Source of the DNA: Caballeronia sordidicola
GTDB taxonomy: Bacteria; Pseudomonadota; Gammaproteobacteria; Burkholderiales; Burkholderiaceae
Length of the DNA: 64,000 nt
Assembly: GCF_001544455.2 (NCBI RefSeq)
Contig: NZ_FCOC02000013.1
Span: 62,001-126,000 of the forward strand
Reading direction: 5' to 3'
The notes under the pieces are model-generated. The model was not told where the DNA came from, ran no database searches, and saw only the letters and a program-made list of their open reading frames with translations. A program made the position numbers and the translations under genes. Of the stretch, positions 55,850-63,659 are shown piece by piece (position 1 is the first letter of the stretch; each line of letters starts with the position of its first letter).

Positions 55850-56563
55850 GTGACTTCCCGCCTGTTCGCCCTCATCCCGTGCGCCGGCAACGGCAGCCGG
55901 TCCGGCGCGCCAATACCGAAGCAATATCAGACCGTCGGCCGCCATCCTATGTTGCGATATTCGCTCGCCGCGTTTGACGCCTGCTCGGAGTTTGCGCAGA
56001 CGCTCGTGGTGCTCGCGCCGGGCGATCATCACTTCGATGACCGCCGTTTTGCCGGCCTGCGCTTTGCCGTGCAGCGCTGCGGGGGCGCGACGCGGCAGGC
56101 GTCGGTATTCAACGGTCTCGCCGCACTGGCCGGTTTTGGCGCCCGCGACGACGATTGGGTTCTCGTGCACGACGCCGCACGGCCAGGGCTCACGCCCGAG
56201 ATGATCCGCAGGCTGGTGGGCGAGTTGAAGAACGATCCCGTCGGCGGGATTCTGGCGCTGCCGGTGGCGGACACCTTAAAGCGCATCGAGGCCGAAGGCG
56301 CGCTGCACGACGAAGGGCGCATCGCCCGTACCGAATCGCGCAACGGATTGTGGCAGGCGCAGACGCCGCAGATGTTCCGGCTCGGCATGTTGCGCGACGC
56401 GATCACGCGCGCGCAGCAGGACGGCCACGATCTCACCGACGAAGCCAGCGCCATTGAATGGCTCGGGCATGCGCCGCGTTTGATTCAAGGAAGCTTGCGC
56501 AATTTCAAGGTCACGTATCCCGAGGATTTCGCGCTCGCGGCGGCCATGCTTGGCGCAGCCTGA
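55850..56563 (+). CDS. ispD: 2-C-methyl-D-erythritol 4-phosphate cytidylyltransferase
   Basis: The 237-residue protein has the IspD nucleotide loop IPCAGNGSRSGAPIPKQY (9-26), followed by VLVHDAARPGLTPEMI and ADTLKRIEAEGALH. EDFALAAAMLGAA ends the protein. It makes CDP-methylerythritol in the MEP isoprenoid pathway. The start is GTG at 55850 with no strong ribosome site. ispF follows after 51 bases. Confidence 0.94.
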   Translation: MTSRLFALIPCAGNGSRSGAPIPKQYQTVGRHPMLRYSLAAFDACSEFAQTLVVLAPGDHHFDDRRFAGLRFAVQRCGGATRQASVFNGLAALAGFGARDDDWVLVHDAARPGLTPEMIRRLVGELKNDPVGGILALPVADTLKRIEAEGALHDEGRIARTESRNGLWQAQTPQMFRLGMLRDAITRAQQDGHDLTDEASAIEWLGHAPRLIQGSLRNFKVTYPEDFALAAAMLGAA

Positions 56564-56614
56564 GTTTCGTTTGGCTTTTCGCTGTATTGCTCGCTTACCT
56601 ATCTAGGATTATCG

Positions 56615-57106
56615 ATGGATTTCAGAATCGGACAAGGCTACGACGTTCACCAACTGGTCGAAGGGCGGCCGCTGATCATCGGCGGGGTGACGATTCCCTA
56701 TGAGCGCGGATTGCTCGGACACTCGGACGCCGACGTGCTGCTGCACGCGATCACGGACGCGTTATTCGGCGCGGCGGCCATGGGCGATATCGGCCGCCAT
56801 TTTCCGGATACCAATGCCGAATTTTCGGGCGCCGATAGCCGGGTTTTATTGCGGGAAGCTTTTGCGCGGGTATCGGAGGCGGGGTTCGCGATCATGAACG
56901 TCGATTCCACGGTGATTGCGCAGGCGCCGAAGCTTGCGCCGTTTATCGAAGCGATTCGCGCGAATATTGCGGAGGATCTGGAACTGCCGCTGAGTCGCGT
57001 GAACGTCAAGGCGAAGACCAACGAAAAACTGGGCTATCTGGGACGCAAGGAAGGGATCGAAGCGCAGGCGGCGGTGCTGTTGATGCGCACGGGGATTGAC
57101 GCGTAG
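56615..57106 (+). CDS. ispF: 2-C-methyl-D-erythritol 2,4-cyclodiphosphate synthase
   Basis: The 163-residue protein has the zinc ligands Asp10 and His12 (GYDVHQL) and His44 (VLLHAITDALFG), plus LLGHSDADV and NVKAKTNEKLGYLGRKEGIEAQA. It cyclises the MEP pathway intermediate to MEcPP and forms a trimer. It is paired with ispD as in most proteobacteria and is convergent with ahpD. Confidence 0.96.
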   Translation: MDFRIGQGYDVHQLVEGRPLIIGGVTIPYERGLLGHSDADVLLHAITDALFGAAAMGDIGRHFPDTNAEFSGADSRVLLREAFARVSEAGFAIMNVDSTVIAQAPKLAPFIEAIRANIAEDLELPLSRVNVKAKTNEKLGYLGRKEGIEAQAAVLLMRTGIDA

Positions 57107-57175
57107 GCGGAAACCAACCTCTGCTGAACCGGCAAACGATGAAAACCATCCGCCGGTTCGAGCAGGACATATCCG

Positions 57176-57700
57176 TTACTTGCCTTCGGCCGTAATCGCC
57201 AACTGGGCGGCGACAATCACGGCGGCGATTCGCCCGACATCGCGAAGTTGGGTCGTGCTCATTCCTTCGCCAACAAGATTTTCATAATGCGATTTCACGC
57301 AGAAATGGCATTTCCCGACAATCGATGCCGCCAGCGCGAACATTTCGAAGCGCCGTTTATCCACGCCGCCATGCGTGGCATACGCGTTCATCCGCAGGTT
57401 GGCGGGTTGCGTCTTGAGATCGGCGTTATCGGCCATTTCCAGATACGGGTACCAGACGTTGTTCATGCCCATCAACGCGGCCGCGGTCAGCGCGCCATTC
57501 GTTTCCTCGGCCGTTAAAACGCCTGAATCGCGGATCAACGCGACAATCTTCGTAGCCTTTGCGGCATACGCGGCCGCGAGCGCGACGCCCACGGCGTCGT
57601 TGCCTTCCAGCGATGACCGCGCAATCGTCCCGTCCACGTTGAGCCGGATGTCCTTGGCGTAATCGGGAATCAGTTCTTTAATCGATGCGAGGAATTCCAT
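57176..57700 (-). CDS. ahpD: Alkylhydroperoxidase AhpD
   Basis: The 174-residue helical protein has the redox motif Cys131-x2-Cys134 in GKCHFCVKSHYENL, with Glu119 and His138 placed as in the characterised mycobacterial enzyme. It has weak peroxidase activity itself and acts as the reductant of AhpC. GGAGAAAT precedes the ATG. It lies 114 bases downstream of ahpC, with a terminator-like hairpin between the two genes. Confidence 0.94.
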   Translation of the reverse strand: MEFLASIKELIPDYAKDIRLNVDGTIARSSLEGNDAVGVALAAAYAAKATKIVALIRDSGVLTAEETNGALTAAALMGMNNVWYPYLEMADNADLKTQPANLRMNAYATHGGVDKRRFEMFALAASIVGKCHFCVKSHYENLVGEGMSTTQLRDVGRIAAVIVAAQLAITAEGK

Positions 57701-57725
57701 AAATTTCTCCTATTCTTTAACCGAT

Positions 57726-57768
57726 AAAAAAGCCCGCCGGCTCGAGCGCAACGCGCAAGCAGACGGGC
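57726..57768 (-). terminator. Terminator-like hairpin between ahpC and ahpD
   Basis: On the minus strand GCCCG pairs with CGGGC over a 27-base partly self-pairing loop, then TTTTTT follows. It probably reduces read-through from ahpC into ahpD rather than blocking it. Confidence 0.55.
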
Positions 57769-57814
57769 TCGGGCGCCAAGCCACGAGGGCTTCTCGCCGG
57801 AATACGATTCCAAT

Positions 57815-58363
57815 TTATAGCGTCGTGCCGCCGACAGCGCGATTGCACGGGCAGAGTTCGTCCGTTTGCAGGCCATCCAGAATACGCAGCACTTCTTCCG
57901 GATTGCGGCCGACGTTCAGGTTGTTCACGGACACGTGCTGGATCACGTTGTCCGGATCGATGATGAACGTTGCGCGCAACGCTACGCCGGCTTCCTTGTC
58001 GCGCACGCCGAGCTGGTCGATCAACTCGCCTTTCACGTCTCCGAACGAATAGTGGTTCAGCTTGTTCAGGTCCTTGTGCTCGCGGCGCCATGCAAGCTTC
58101 ACGAACTCGTTGTCCACGCTGCCGCCAAGCAGCACCGCGTCGCGGTCGGCAAAGTCGCTGTTCAGCTTGCCGAACTCGACGATCTCCGTGGGGCAAACGA
58201 ACGTGAAGTCCTTCGGGTAGAAATACAGGATCTTCCATTTGCCAGGAAATGACTGTTCGGTGATCTCCTCGAACGCCGACACGCCATTTTCTTCGTGATT
58301 GTTGAAACCCGGTTTAGCGGCAGTAACGGTAAACGCTTCGACTTTATCGCCCACGGTCTTCAT
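57815..58363 (-). CDS. ahpC: Alkyl hydroperoxide reductase AhpC, AhpD-dependent type
   Basis: The 182-residue peroxiredoxin has the peroxidatic Cys57 in DFTFVCPTEI and a C-terminal Cys171-Pro-Cys173 in DELCPCNRAVGG. This Cys-x-Cys end is the arrangement seen in the mycobacterial AhpC that uses AhpD, and differs from the AhpF-dependent enterobacterial form. It reduces peroxides and peroxynitrite. AGGAGT precedes the ATG at 58361-58363. An AT-rich region with ATAG/CTAT elements lies upstream. Confidence 0.95.
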   Translation of the reverse strand: MKTVGDKVEAFTVTAAKPGFNNHEENGVSAFEEITEQSFPGKWKILYFYPKDFTFVCPTEIVEFGKLNSDFADRDAVLLGGSVDNEFVKLAWRREHKDLNKLNHYSFGDVKGELIDQLGVRDKEAGVALRATFIIDPDNVIQHVSVNNLNVGRNPEEVLRILDGLQTDELCPCNRAVGGTTL

Positions 58364-58476
58364 ATGAATACTCCTGTGTTCGTTGGAAGAAAAACCAAGA
58401 TTACCCGATCGCTGTAACGCTCGCATGACGCCGCATCAAGCGCGGACGCCGTGCAAAGTGCGCAGAACGAGGTTCA

Positions 58477-58530
58477 CTATAACTCTATTAAGCGATCGTA
58501 TCAATAGTTTTTAGCTAACACTTTAGATAG
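58477..58530 (-). promoter_or_regulatory. Possible OxyR-type site upstream of ahpC
   Basis: CTAT at 58477-58480 and 58485-58488, and ATAG at 58504-58507 and 58527-58530, are spread over about 50 AT-rich bases. This resembles OxyR sites built of ATAG/CTAT quarter-sites at about 10-base intervals. The spacing is imperfect. Confidence 0.35.
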
Positions 58531-58581
58531 CTTTTGACGAACGGATTGATAGATTTTTTAAACGCTGCAATGCGCCATTTC

Positions 58582-59943
58582 TCAGGATCGCAGGGTGCGC
58601 TTTTCCATCGCCGGGAAGTCGATAGTGACTTCGAAGCCCGGTTGCGGCGCACGATTGCGAAGCCGCAACGTGCCGCGCTGTCGTGTCACCAGCCGCTGCA
58701 CGATCGCCATGCCCAAGCCGGTGCCGTTGGCTTGCGTGCGGGCTGTATCGACGCGATAGAACGGCCGTGTGATCAGCGCCACCTGATCTTCGGGAATGCC
58801 GCGCCCTTCGTCCATCACGGATAATTCCACGCGCCCGTGACTGACCCGAGTGTGCAGCGTGATCCGCGCGACGTCGTCGGCGGCGCTGCGGCCATATTTG
58901 CGCGCGTTCTCCAGCAGGTTGCCGATCACGCGCCGCACATCGGTGGGATCTCCCTCGATGATCGCGCCTTGCGCAAGATCGGTTTTCATCACCACGCCTT
59001 CCTCGGTCAGGAAGCGCGCGGCCATCTCACCGCCGATCATGGAAAGATCCACGGCTTCCGCCATGCGCTGCATCGGGCGGGCGTAGTCAAGAAAACGCCC
59101 GATGATCATGTCCATCTGTTCGATGTCATCGACCATCGCGAGTTTCGTGGCTTCGTCCGACGGACTCATCTCGGTTTCCAGCCGCAGGCGCGCAAGCGGC
59201 GTGCGCAAGTCGTGCGAGATGCCGGCGAGCATCAGCGCGCGGTCGGCGTCGAGTTGCTCCAGGTCCTGCACCATCTGGTTAAAGCTTCGATTGGTTTCAG
59301 CGGCAACGCCCATGCCGCGCTCCGGGAGCGGCTCGGGCGACTGACCCGATCCAACCTTGCGCGCGGCGAGCGCGAGCCGCGCAAACGGCCGATTGACGAG
59401 ACTGGTGATGAACGCCGCACCGAAGAGGGACAGCGCGAGCGCGAAGATACCCCAGCCGGCCCATTGCAGGCCAGTGACGGTATCGAGCTGATCGCGATCG
59501 AGCGCAACCCAGTAGTCGTCGTCGTCGATCTTGAAGCTGATCCACACGCCCGGGATGTCGTTCACCGACTGCGCGATGACGGTGTCGTTGCCAAGCCGGC
59601 CGCGCACGTCGCGCTCGATCAGCCGGTTCAGCGACTCATCGGGTTGCAGGCGGTATTTGTCCGTGGTCTCACGCGGATACACGCGCACCCCTTCGTTGCT
59701 TTCCAGATCCTGCAGCAGGGCGCGGCGCAGATCGGGATCGGAATAAAGGAGGGCGGTGCGCGTAAGTTTCACGACGGCGACGAGCTGCAGCGCCACGCGC
59801 TGGGCGCGCGGCTCGCGCTCGATCACACGGAAGCTCTGGAACCAGGCGGCAATGCTCACCGCGATCAACAGCGCGATAAGGGCGAACGTCCGCCAGAACA
59901 GGCCGCCGAACGCGAGCGTCAGTAGCCGCCTGTCAATCCGCAT
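58582..59943 (-). CDS. envZ: EnvZ-like osmosensing histidine kinase
   Basis: The 453-residue membrane kinase has TM1 (about 15-35), a periplasmic sensor of about 125 residues and TM2 (about 162-181). A HAMP linker, the phosphorylated His244 in GISHDLRTPLARLRLETE and a C-terminal ATP domain with DEGRGIPEDQ and NGTGLGMAIVQ follow. It pairs with the OmpR-like regulator, whose stop is 88 bases upstream. In beta-proteobacteria this pair is also called RisS/RisA. Confidence 0.92.
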   Translation of the reverse strand: MRIDRRLLTLAFGGLFWRTFALIALLIAVSIAAWFQSFRVIEREPRAQRVALQLVAVVKLTRTALLYSDPDLRRALLQDLESNEGVRVYPRETTDKYRLQPDESLNRLIERDVRGRLGNDTVIAQSVNDIPGVWISFKIDDDDYWVALDRDQLDTVTGLQWAGWGIFALALSLFGAAFITSLVNRPFARLALAARKVGSGQSPEPLPERGMGVAAETNRSFNQMVQDLEQLDADRALMLAGISHDLRTPLARLRLETEMSPSDEATKLAMVDDIEQMDMIIGRFLDYARPMQRMAEAVDLSMIGGEMAARFLTEEGVVMKTDLAQGAIIEGDPTDVRRVIGNLLENARKYGRSAADDVARITLHTRVSHGRVELSVMDEGRGIPEDQVALITRPFYRVDTARTQANGTGLGMAIVQRLVTRQRGTLRLRNRAPQPGFEVTIDFPAMEKRTLRS

Positions 59944-60031
59944 GGCTCGTTGATGCTCGTGCTTGTGGCGCGCGTAAAGCGCGTGTGCGAGGGCTCAATC
60001 AGAACTCAATCGTACTAATCGTACTCAACGC

Positions 60032-60757
60032 TCAAGCCGCGCCGTCAGGAATGAAGACGTACCCAAGCCCCCACACCGTCTGGATAAAGCGCGGGCTGCT
60101 CGGGTCCGGCTCGATCAGCTTGCGCAGCCGGGAAATCTGGACATCGAGACTGCGGTCGAACACTTCATATTCACGTCCGCGCGCCAGTTCCATCAGTTTT
60201 TCACGCGACAGCGGCGCACGCGGATGACGCGCAAAGACTTTCAACACGGAGAACTCACCCGTGGTCAGCGGGATTTCCTGTCCATTCTTGGTGAGCGTGC
60301 GCGTGGCGAGATTCAACGCAAATTCGCCGAACTCAAAGACTTCCGCGGTCTCGGACGGTGCGCCGGGCAATTCCGATGGCGACTGCCGGCGCAGCACGGC
60401 ATGAATCCGGGCCACGAGTTCACGCGGATTGAACGGCTTGGGAAGGTAATCGTCGGCGCCCATTTCCAGGCCCACGATACGATCCACGTCTTCACCCTTC
60501 GCGGTCAACATGATGATTGGCGTGCGGTCGTTGCTGCCGCGCAAACGCCGGCAGATCGACAGGCCGTCTTCCCCCGGCAACATGAGGTCGAGCACGAGCA
60601 GGTCGAAACGTTCGCGAACCCAGAGCTTGTTCATCGACGGCGCATTTTCGGCAACATAGACATTAAAGCCCTGTTCACCGAGATAACGCCGTAAAAGATC
60701 GCGCAAACGGGGATCGTCGTCGACTACGAGTATTTTTGAGGGATTTTTGGTTTCCAT
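60032..60757 (-). CDS. ompR: OmpR-like response regulator
   Basis: The 241-residue regulator has a receiver domain with acidic Asp13-Asp14-Asp15, phosphoacceptor Asp57 (LLVLDLMLPGEDG) and Lys107 (YLPKPFNPREL). A winged-helix domain with REYEVFDRSLDVQISRLRKLIE and RFIQTVWGLGYVFIPDG follows. The sequence is close to OmpR. It is expected to be phosphorylated by the adjacent EnvZ-like kinase and to control porins and other envelope genes. Confidence 0.94.
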   Translation of the reverse strand: METKNPSKILVVDDDPRLRDLLRRYLGEQGFNVYVAENAPSMNKLWVRERFDLLVLDLMLPGEDGLSICRRLRGSNDRTPIIMLTAKGEDVDRIVGLEMGADDYLPKPFNPRELVARIHAVLRRQSPSELPGAPSETAEVFEFGEFALNLATRTLTKNGQEIPLTTGEFSVLKVFARHPRAPLSREKLMELARGREYEVFDRSLDVQISRLRKLIEPDPSSPRFIQTVWGLGYVFIPDGAA

Positions 60758-61023
60758 GACGGCATCTTAGCGCGATTAGAAAGAGGTGCGAGTTTGCGTG
60801 AATTATAAGGTAACAGATAGTTACAAAATTTACGGCGACTGTGGCACGACGTAAAGGTTCTATGCGTACACTCCTTTACCTAAGCCCGTCATTCGGTAGA
60901 TACTCCATTAGTACAACGATTGCGCGTCAGCATCATGGCGGCATTGACCGTCCACCTTGCATGCCACGCAAGCACGCCAAAGAGCCTGAGACTGTCCGGT
61001 TGTCGAGCAACGAAGGGAACAAC

Positions 61024-61488
61024 ATGAAGGGAGCGCGGCGGCGCAAACCTGTGCGCACCAAGCGCATCATCCGACTAACGCTGATCGCCAGCGCGTTTTA
61101 CGCCGTGTTTGCCGTGCGCTGTGTTTTCGCGCAACCATCCCAATCCTCCAGTCGCAATGCGTCGGCATTTGACCGGCCCGATTCGTCGTGGGCTTCTTCT
61201 TCATCAGGTTATTTGAATCGGGAAGGCGGTGAGAATTCGGCTTCCGACGATTCAAATACGCGTCCTCAAAAAAGCCGCAGTTTCGACGGACGCGTTATGC
61301 GCGCCCAGCATCGAATGGGAAAGCAGCCGGGAAATACTCACGCCCAGCAAATGCCTGTCATGCAGCCTCCGCCGCCAGATCCGCAACCGCCCGAACGTCC
61401 GCCGAGGCACGGGGTAATGACCGCCGACGAACGCAGGCTGCTGCGCCAGCATATCGAGGAAGCGGTCCGGGACTTGTACAAGCGGTGA
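61024..61488 (+). CDS. Secreted or anchored basic hypothetical protein
   Basis: The 154-residue protein has a basic start (MKGARRRKPVRTKRIIR) and a hydrophobic segment ending VRCVFAQ, a signal peptide or anchor. A Ser/Pro-rich low-complexity middle follows. The C-terminus MTADERRLLRQHIEEAVRDLYKR matches a motif I associate with small periplasmic proteins encoded next to DUF1800/DUF1501 genes. GAAGGGA precedes the ATG at 61024. The DUF1501 gene follows after 64 bases. Function unknown. Confidence 0.7.
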   Translation: MKGARRRKPVRTKRIIRLTLIASAFYAVFAVRCVFAQPSQSSSRNASAFDRPDSSWASSSSGYLNREGGENSASDDSNTRPQKSRSFDGRVMRAQHRMGKQPGNTHAQQMPVMQPPPPDPQPPERPPRHGVMTADERRLLRQHIEEAVRDLYKR

Positions 61489-61515
61489 GTGCAATCTGGT
61501 TCGTGCCTGCGAGTT

Positions 61516-61542
61516 GTGAGATGCGTGAGATGCGTGAGATGC
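61516..61542 (+). repeat. Three tandem 9-base repeats before the DUF1501 gene
   Basis: GTGAGATGC occurs three times in perfect tandem, ending 10 bases before the DUF1501 start. Copy number change would move the upstream stop relative to the start and alter the leader. Confidence 0.8.
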
Positions 61543-61552
61543 GGATCGGCCA

Positions 61553-62578
61553 ATGAACCGACGCGATTTTCTATGCACATCCATGGCGGCCAGCACGTGT
61601 GTGCTGATACCGCCAGCGCTCGTCATGGCTCGCGAGGTTCTGCCGCGTCGCCATGAAAAGCTCCTTATCCTGATCGAGTTGAACGGCGGCAACGACGGCC
61701 TGAATACGGTCATTCCCTTCGCTGATCCCGCTTACTTGAGCTTGCGTCCGACGATCGGCATTCATCGCGAGCATGTGCTGCAGTTGGACGAGCGCACGGG
61801 GATTCATCCCTCGATGCAGTCCCTGATGCCTATCTGGCGCGACGGGCAACTCGCGATTGTGCAAGGCATGGGTTATCCACGCCAGAACCTCTCGCATTTT
61901 CGATCGATGGAAATTTGGGACACGGCGTCACGTTCTGATCAGTATCTTCGCGATGGCTGGCTCACGCGCGCATTCGATACCCAAGCGGCGCGGGCAAGCT
62001 TCGCCATGACGACCAGCAGGTTCGAATCCTTGCAGGCTGCATCGCCGGCGTTAGAGACAACTTTCCCCGATGGTCCATTTGGCGCGTCGATCGAAACAGC
62101 AATGAGCGCGCTCGCTAGAAGGGACGCGTTGTCCGGCCAGGGAATACCGGTTATCCGCCTCACTCTCAGCGGCTTTGATACCCATCAGAACCAGCCGGTA
62201 CAGCACGCGGCTTTGCTCAAGCAGCTATCGGAGGGATTGGCCGCCATTCGGTCGTCGTTGACCGAACTCGGCCAATGGAACAATACGCTCGTGATGACGT
62301 ACTCCGAGTTCGGCCGCGGGCCCCGCGAAAACGAAAGCAATGGTACGGATCACGGCACGGCCGCGCCGCATTTCGTCATGGGCGGCGGTGTGAACGGTGG
62401 ATTGCACGGCGAAGCGCCCGCGCTCGCGCGGCTCGACGGTAACGGCAATCTTCCAGTGAGCGTGGACTTCCGCCAGATGTATGCGACCGTCCTTGGACCC
62501 TGGTGGGGCATGGACTGCGCCGCAATCCTCGGCGGCAGGTTCCAGACGCTGCCGTTATTACGCGCCCGGGCGGCCTAG
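61553..62578 (+). CDS. DUF1501 domain protein with Tat-type leader
   Basis: The 341-residue protein begins MNRRDFLCTSMAASTCVLIPPALVMA, a twin-arginine (RRDFL) signal sequence. It contains the DUF1501 features LILIELNGGNDGLNTVIPFADP, SHFRSMEIWDTAS and TYSEFGRGPRENESNGTDHGTAAPHF, which place it in the alkaline phosphatase-like sulfatase superfamily. A periplasmic hydrolase is inferred, but the substrate is unknown. Usually a DUF1800 gene is its partner; none is adjacent here. Its stop overlaps by four bases the end of the convergent squalene-synthase-like gene. Confidence 0.88.
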   Translation: MNRRDFLCTSMAASTCVLIPPALVMAREVLPRRHEKLLILIELNGGNDGLNTVIPFADPAYLSLRPTIGIHREHVLQLDERTGIHPSMQSLMPIWRDGQLAIVQGMGYPRQNLSHFRSMEIWDTASRSDQYLRDGWLTRAFDTQAARASFAMTTSRFESLQAASPALETTFPDGPFGASIETAMSALARRDALSGQGIPVIRLTLSGFDTHQNQPVQHAALLKQLSEGLAAIRSSLTELGQWNNTLVMTYSEFGRGPRENESNGTDHGTAAPHFVMGGGVNGGLHGEAPALARLDGNGNLPVSVDFRQMYATVLGPWWGMDCAAILGGRFQTLPLLRARAA

Positions 62579-63411
62579 CGGACCAGCCAGGTGATCCACA
62601 GCTTGCGGATCGGCGTAAGCGCGATGCGCTGGTGCAGGACCTGAAAATTCTCGCGTTCGATCTCATCGAGTAAAGCCAGCGATAACGCCGCGTGCGAGCG
62701 CAACACGCGCTGCGTCGGGCGTTCGTCGGCGGGAATCGCTGCCAGCGCCTGGTTGAGCGCGTCACGGGCGCGGCCCGTCTGAAAGCGCATGAGTTCGATA
62801 AACGCGTCGCTGTATTTGCGGTTGATCAGATCGGCGGCCGTGACGCCATGGCGCTGCAGTTCATCTATAGGCAAATAGATGCGGCCATGACGCGCGTCGT
62901 CGCCGATATTCTCCACGCGCTCGGCAAGCATCAGTGCCGATCCAAGCGCCATCGCCCAGTTTGGGGCGTCTTCGGGGCGGCGTGCGGTGGCGCGCGCGAC
63001 GATCGCGGCAAACGCGCCGCCCGCGTTATCCAGATAACGCCGAAGACCGGCCCAGTCCATATACCGCGCTTGCTCCAGATCGAGTTCGAAGCCATCGACC
63101 ATGTTGTCGATGTATCCGCGGCCTTCATTGTCCAGAACGGGCGTCGCGGCCTGATGGGCGGCAATGGCTTTCGTGACCGGATGCATCGGCTCACCACCAA
63201 AGAGGCTCGCCAGTTCCTTCTGCCACCATGCGTGTTTTGTCCGGCCGATGGTCGGATCGCTTGTTTCCCTGGCCGTTTCCTCGAGTTCGCGGCGCAAGGC
63301 GTGGAGTGCGGTCAGAAGCGCCTGCTTCGAAGCTGGCGCGCGGCGCAGTGCGTAGTAAGTGCTGGAGCCATCGGGTGCGGCTTTTTGCTGGCAATAGTCG
63401 TCGAAGTTCAC
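62575..63411 (-). CDS. Squalene/phytoene synthase family protein, degenerate metal motifs
   Basis: The 278-residue all-helical protein aligns with trans-isoprenyl synthases: YYALRRAPASKQALLTALHALRREL, then MALGSALMLAERVENIGDDARHGRIYLPIDEL. The first Asp-rich motif reads Glu44-Glu45, and the second begins Asn168 instead of Asp (N-I-G-D-D). Catalysis with Mg2+-diphosphate is therefore doubtful; the sequence recalls the NDUFAF6-like branch. The start GTG at 63409-63411 gives family length; no strong ribosome site is visible. Confidence 0.8.
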   Translation of the reverse strand: MNFDDYCQQKAAPDGSSTYYALRRAPASKQALLTALHALRRELEETARETSDPTIGRTKHAWWQKELASLFGGEPMHPVTKAIAAHQAATPVLDNEGRGYIDNMVDGFELDLEQARYMDWAGLRRYLDNAGGAFAAIVARATARRPEDAPNWAMALGSALMLAERVENIGDDARHGRIYLPIDELQRHGVTAADLINRKYSDAFIELMRFQTGRARDALNQALAAIPADERPTQRVLRSHAALSLALLDEIERENFQVLHQRIALTPIRKLWITWLVR

Positions 63412-63453
63412 GGCAATGGAGTGAAGACGGCGCGAAGCCGAAAAGTCCCGCCC

Positions 63454-63482
63454 AGAAAAAAAGCCATTGAAACTCAATGGCT
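63454..63482 (-). terminator. Rho-independent terminator for the transglutaminase-like gene
   Basis: On the minus strand AGCCATTGA / TCAATGGCT (9-base perfect stem, 3-base loop) is followed by TTTTTTTT. It lies about 180 bases after the stop of the gene at 63660. Confidence 0.85.
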
Positions 63483-63659
63483 CTGGCCGTTCTGGCGTGA
63501 GGACGAGTAGGGGAGGACGGTTAGTCTGTTGTGCCTGCGCGTGTTCTGGTCCCGCGCGAGTTTCCGGGCGAATTATCACCCGGATGGGAATGTGCTGCAA
63601 GGCGCAAGTACCTGCGCAGAAACAGCGGCGTCTCAGCGCGAGCTACTTGGCATTCCGAA

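Noticed and set aside
60009..60025. ATCGTACT direct duplication between ompR and envZ
   Set aside because: It is only two short copies in an 88-base spacer; nothing further supports a function.
61516..61542. Short tandem repeats as a CRISPR remnant
   Set aside because: Units are 9 bases with no spacers and no cas genes nearby.
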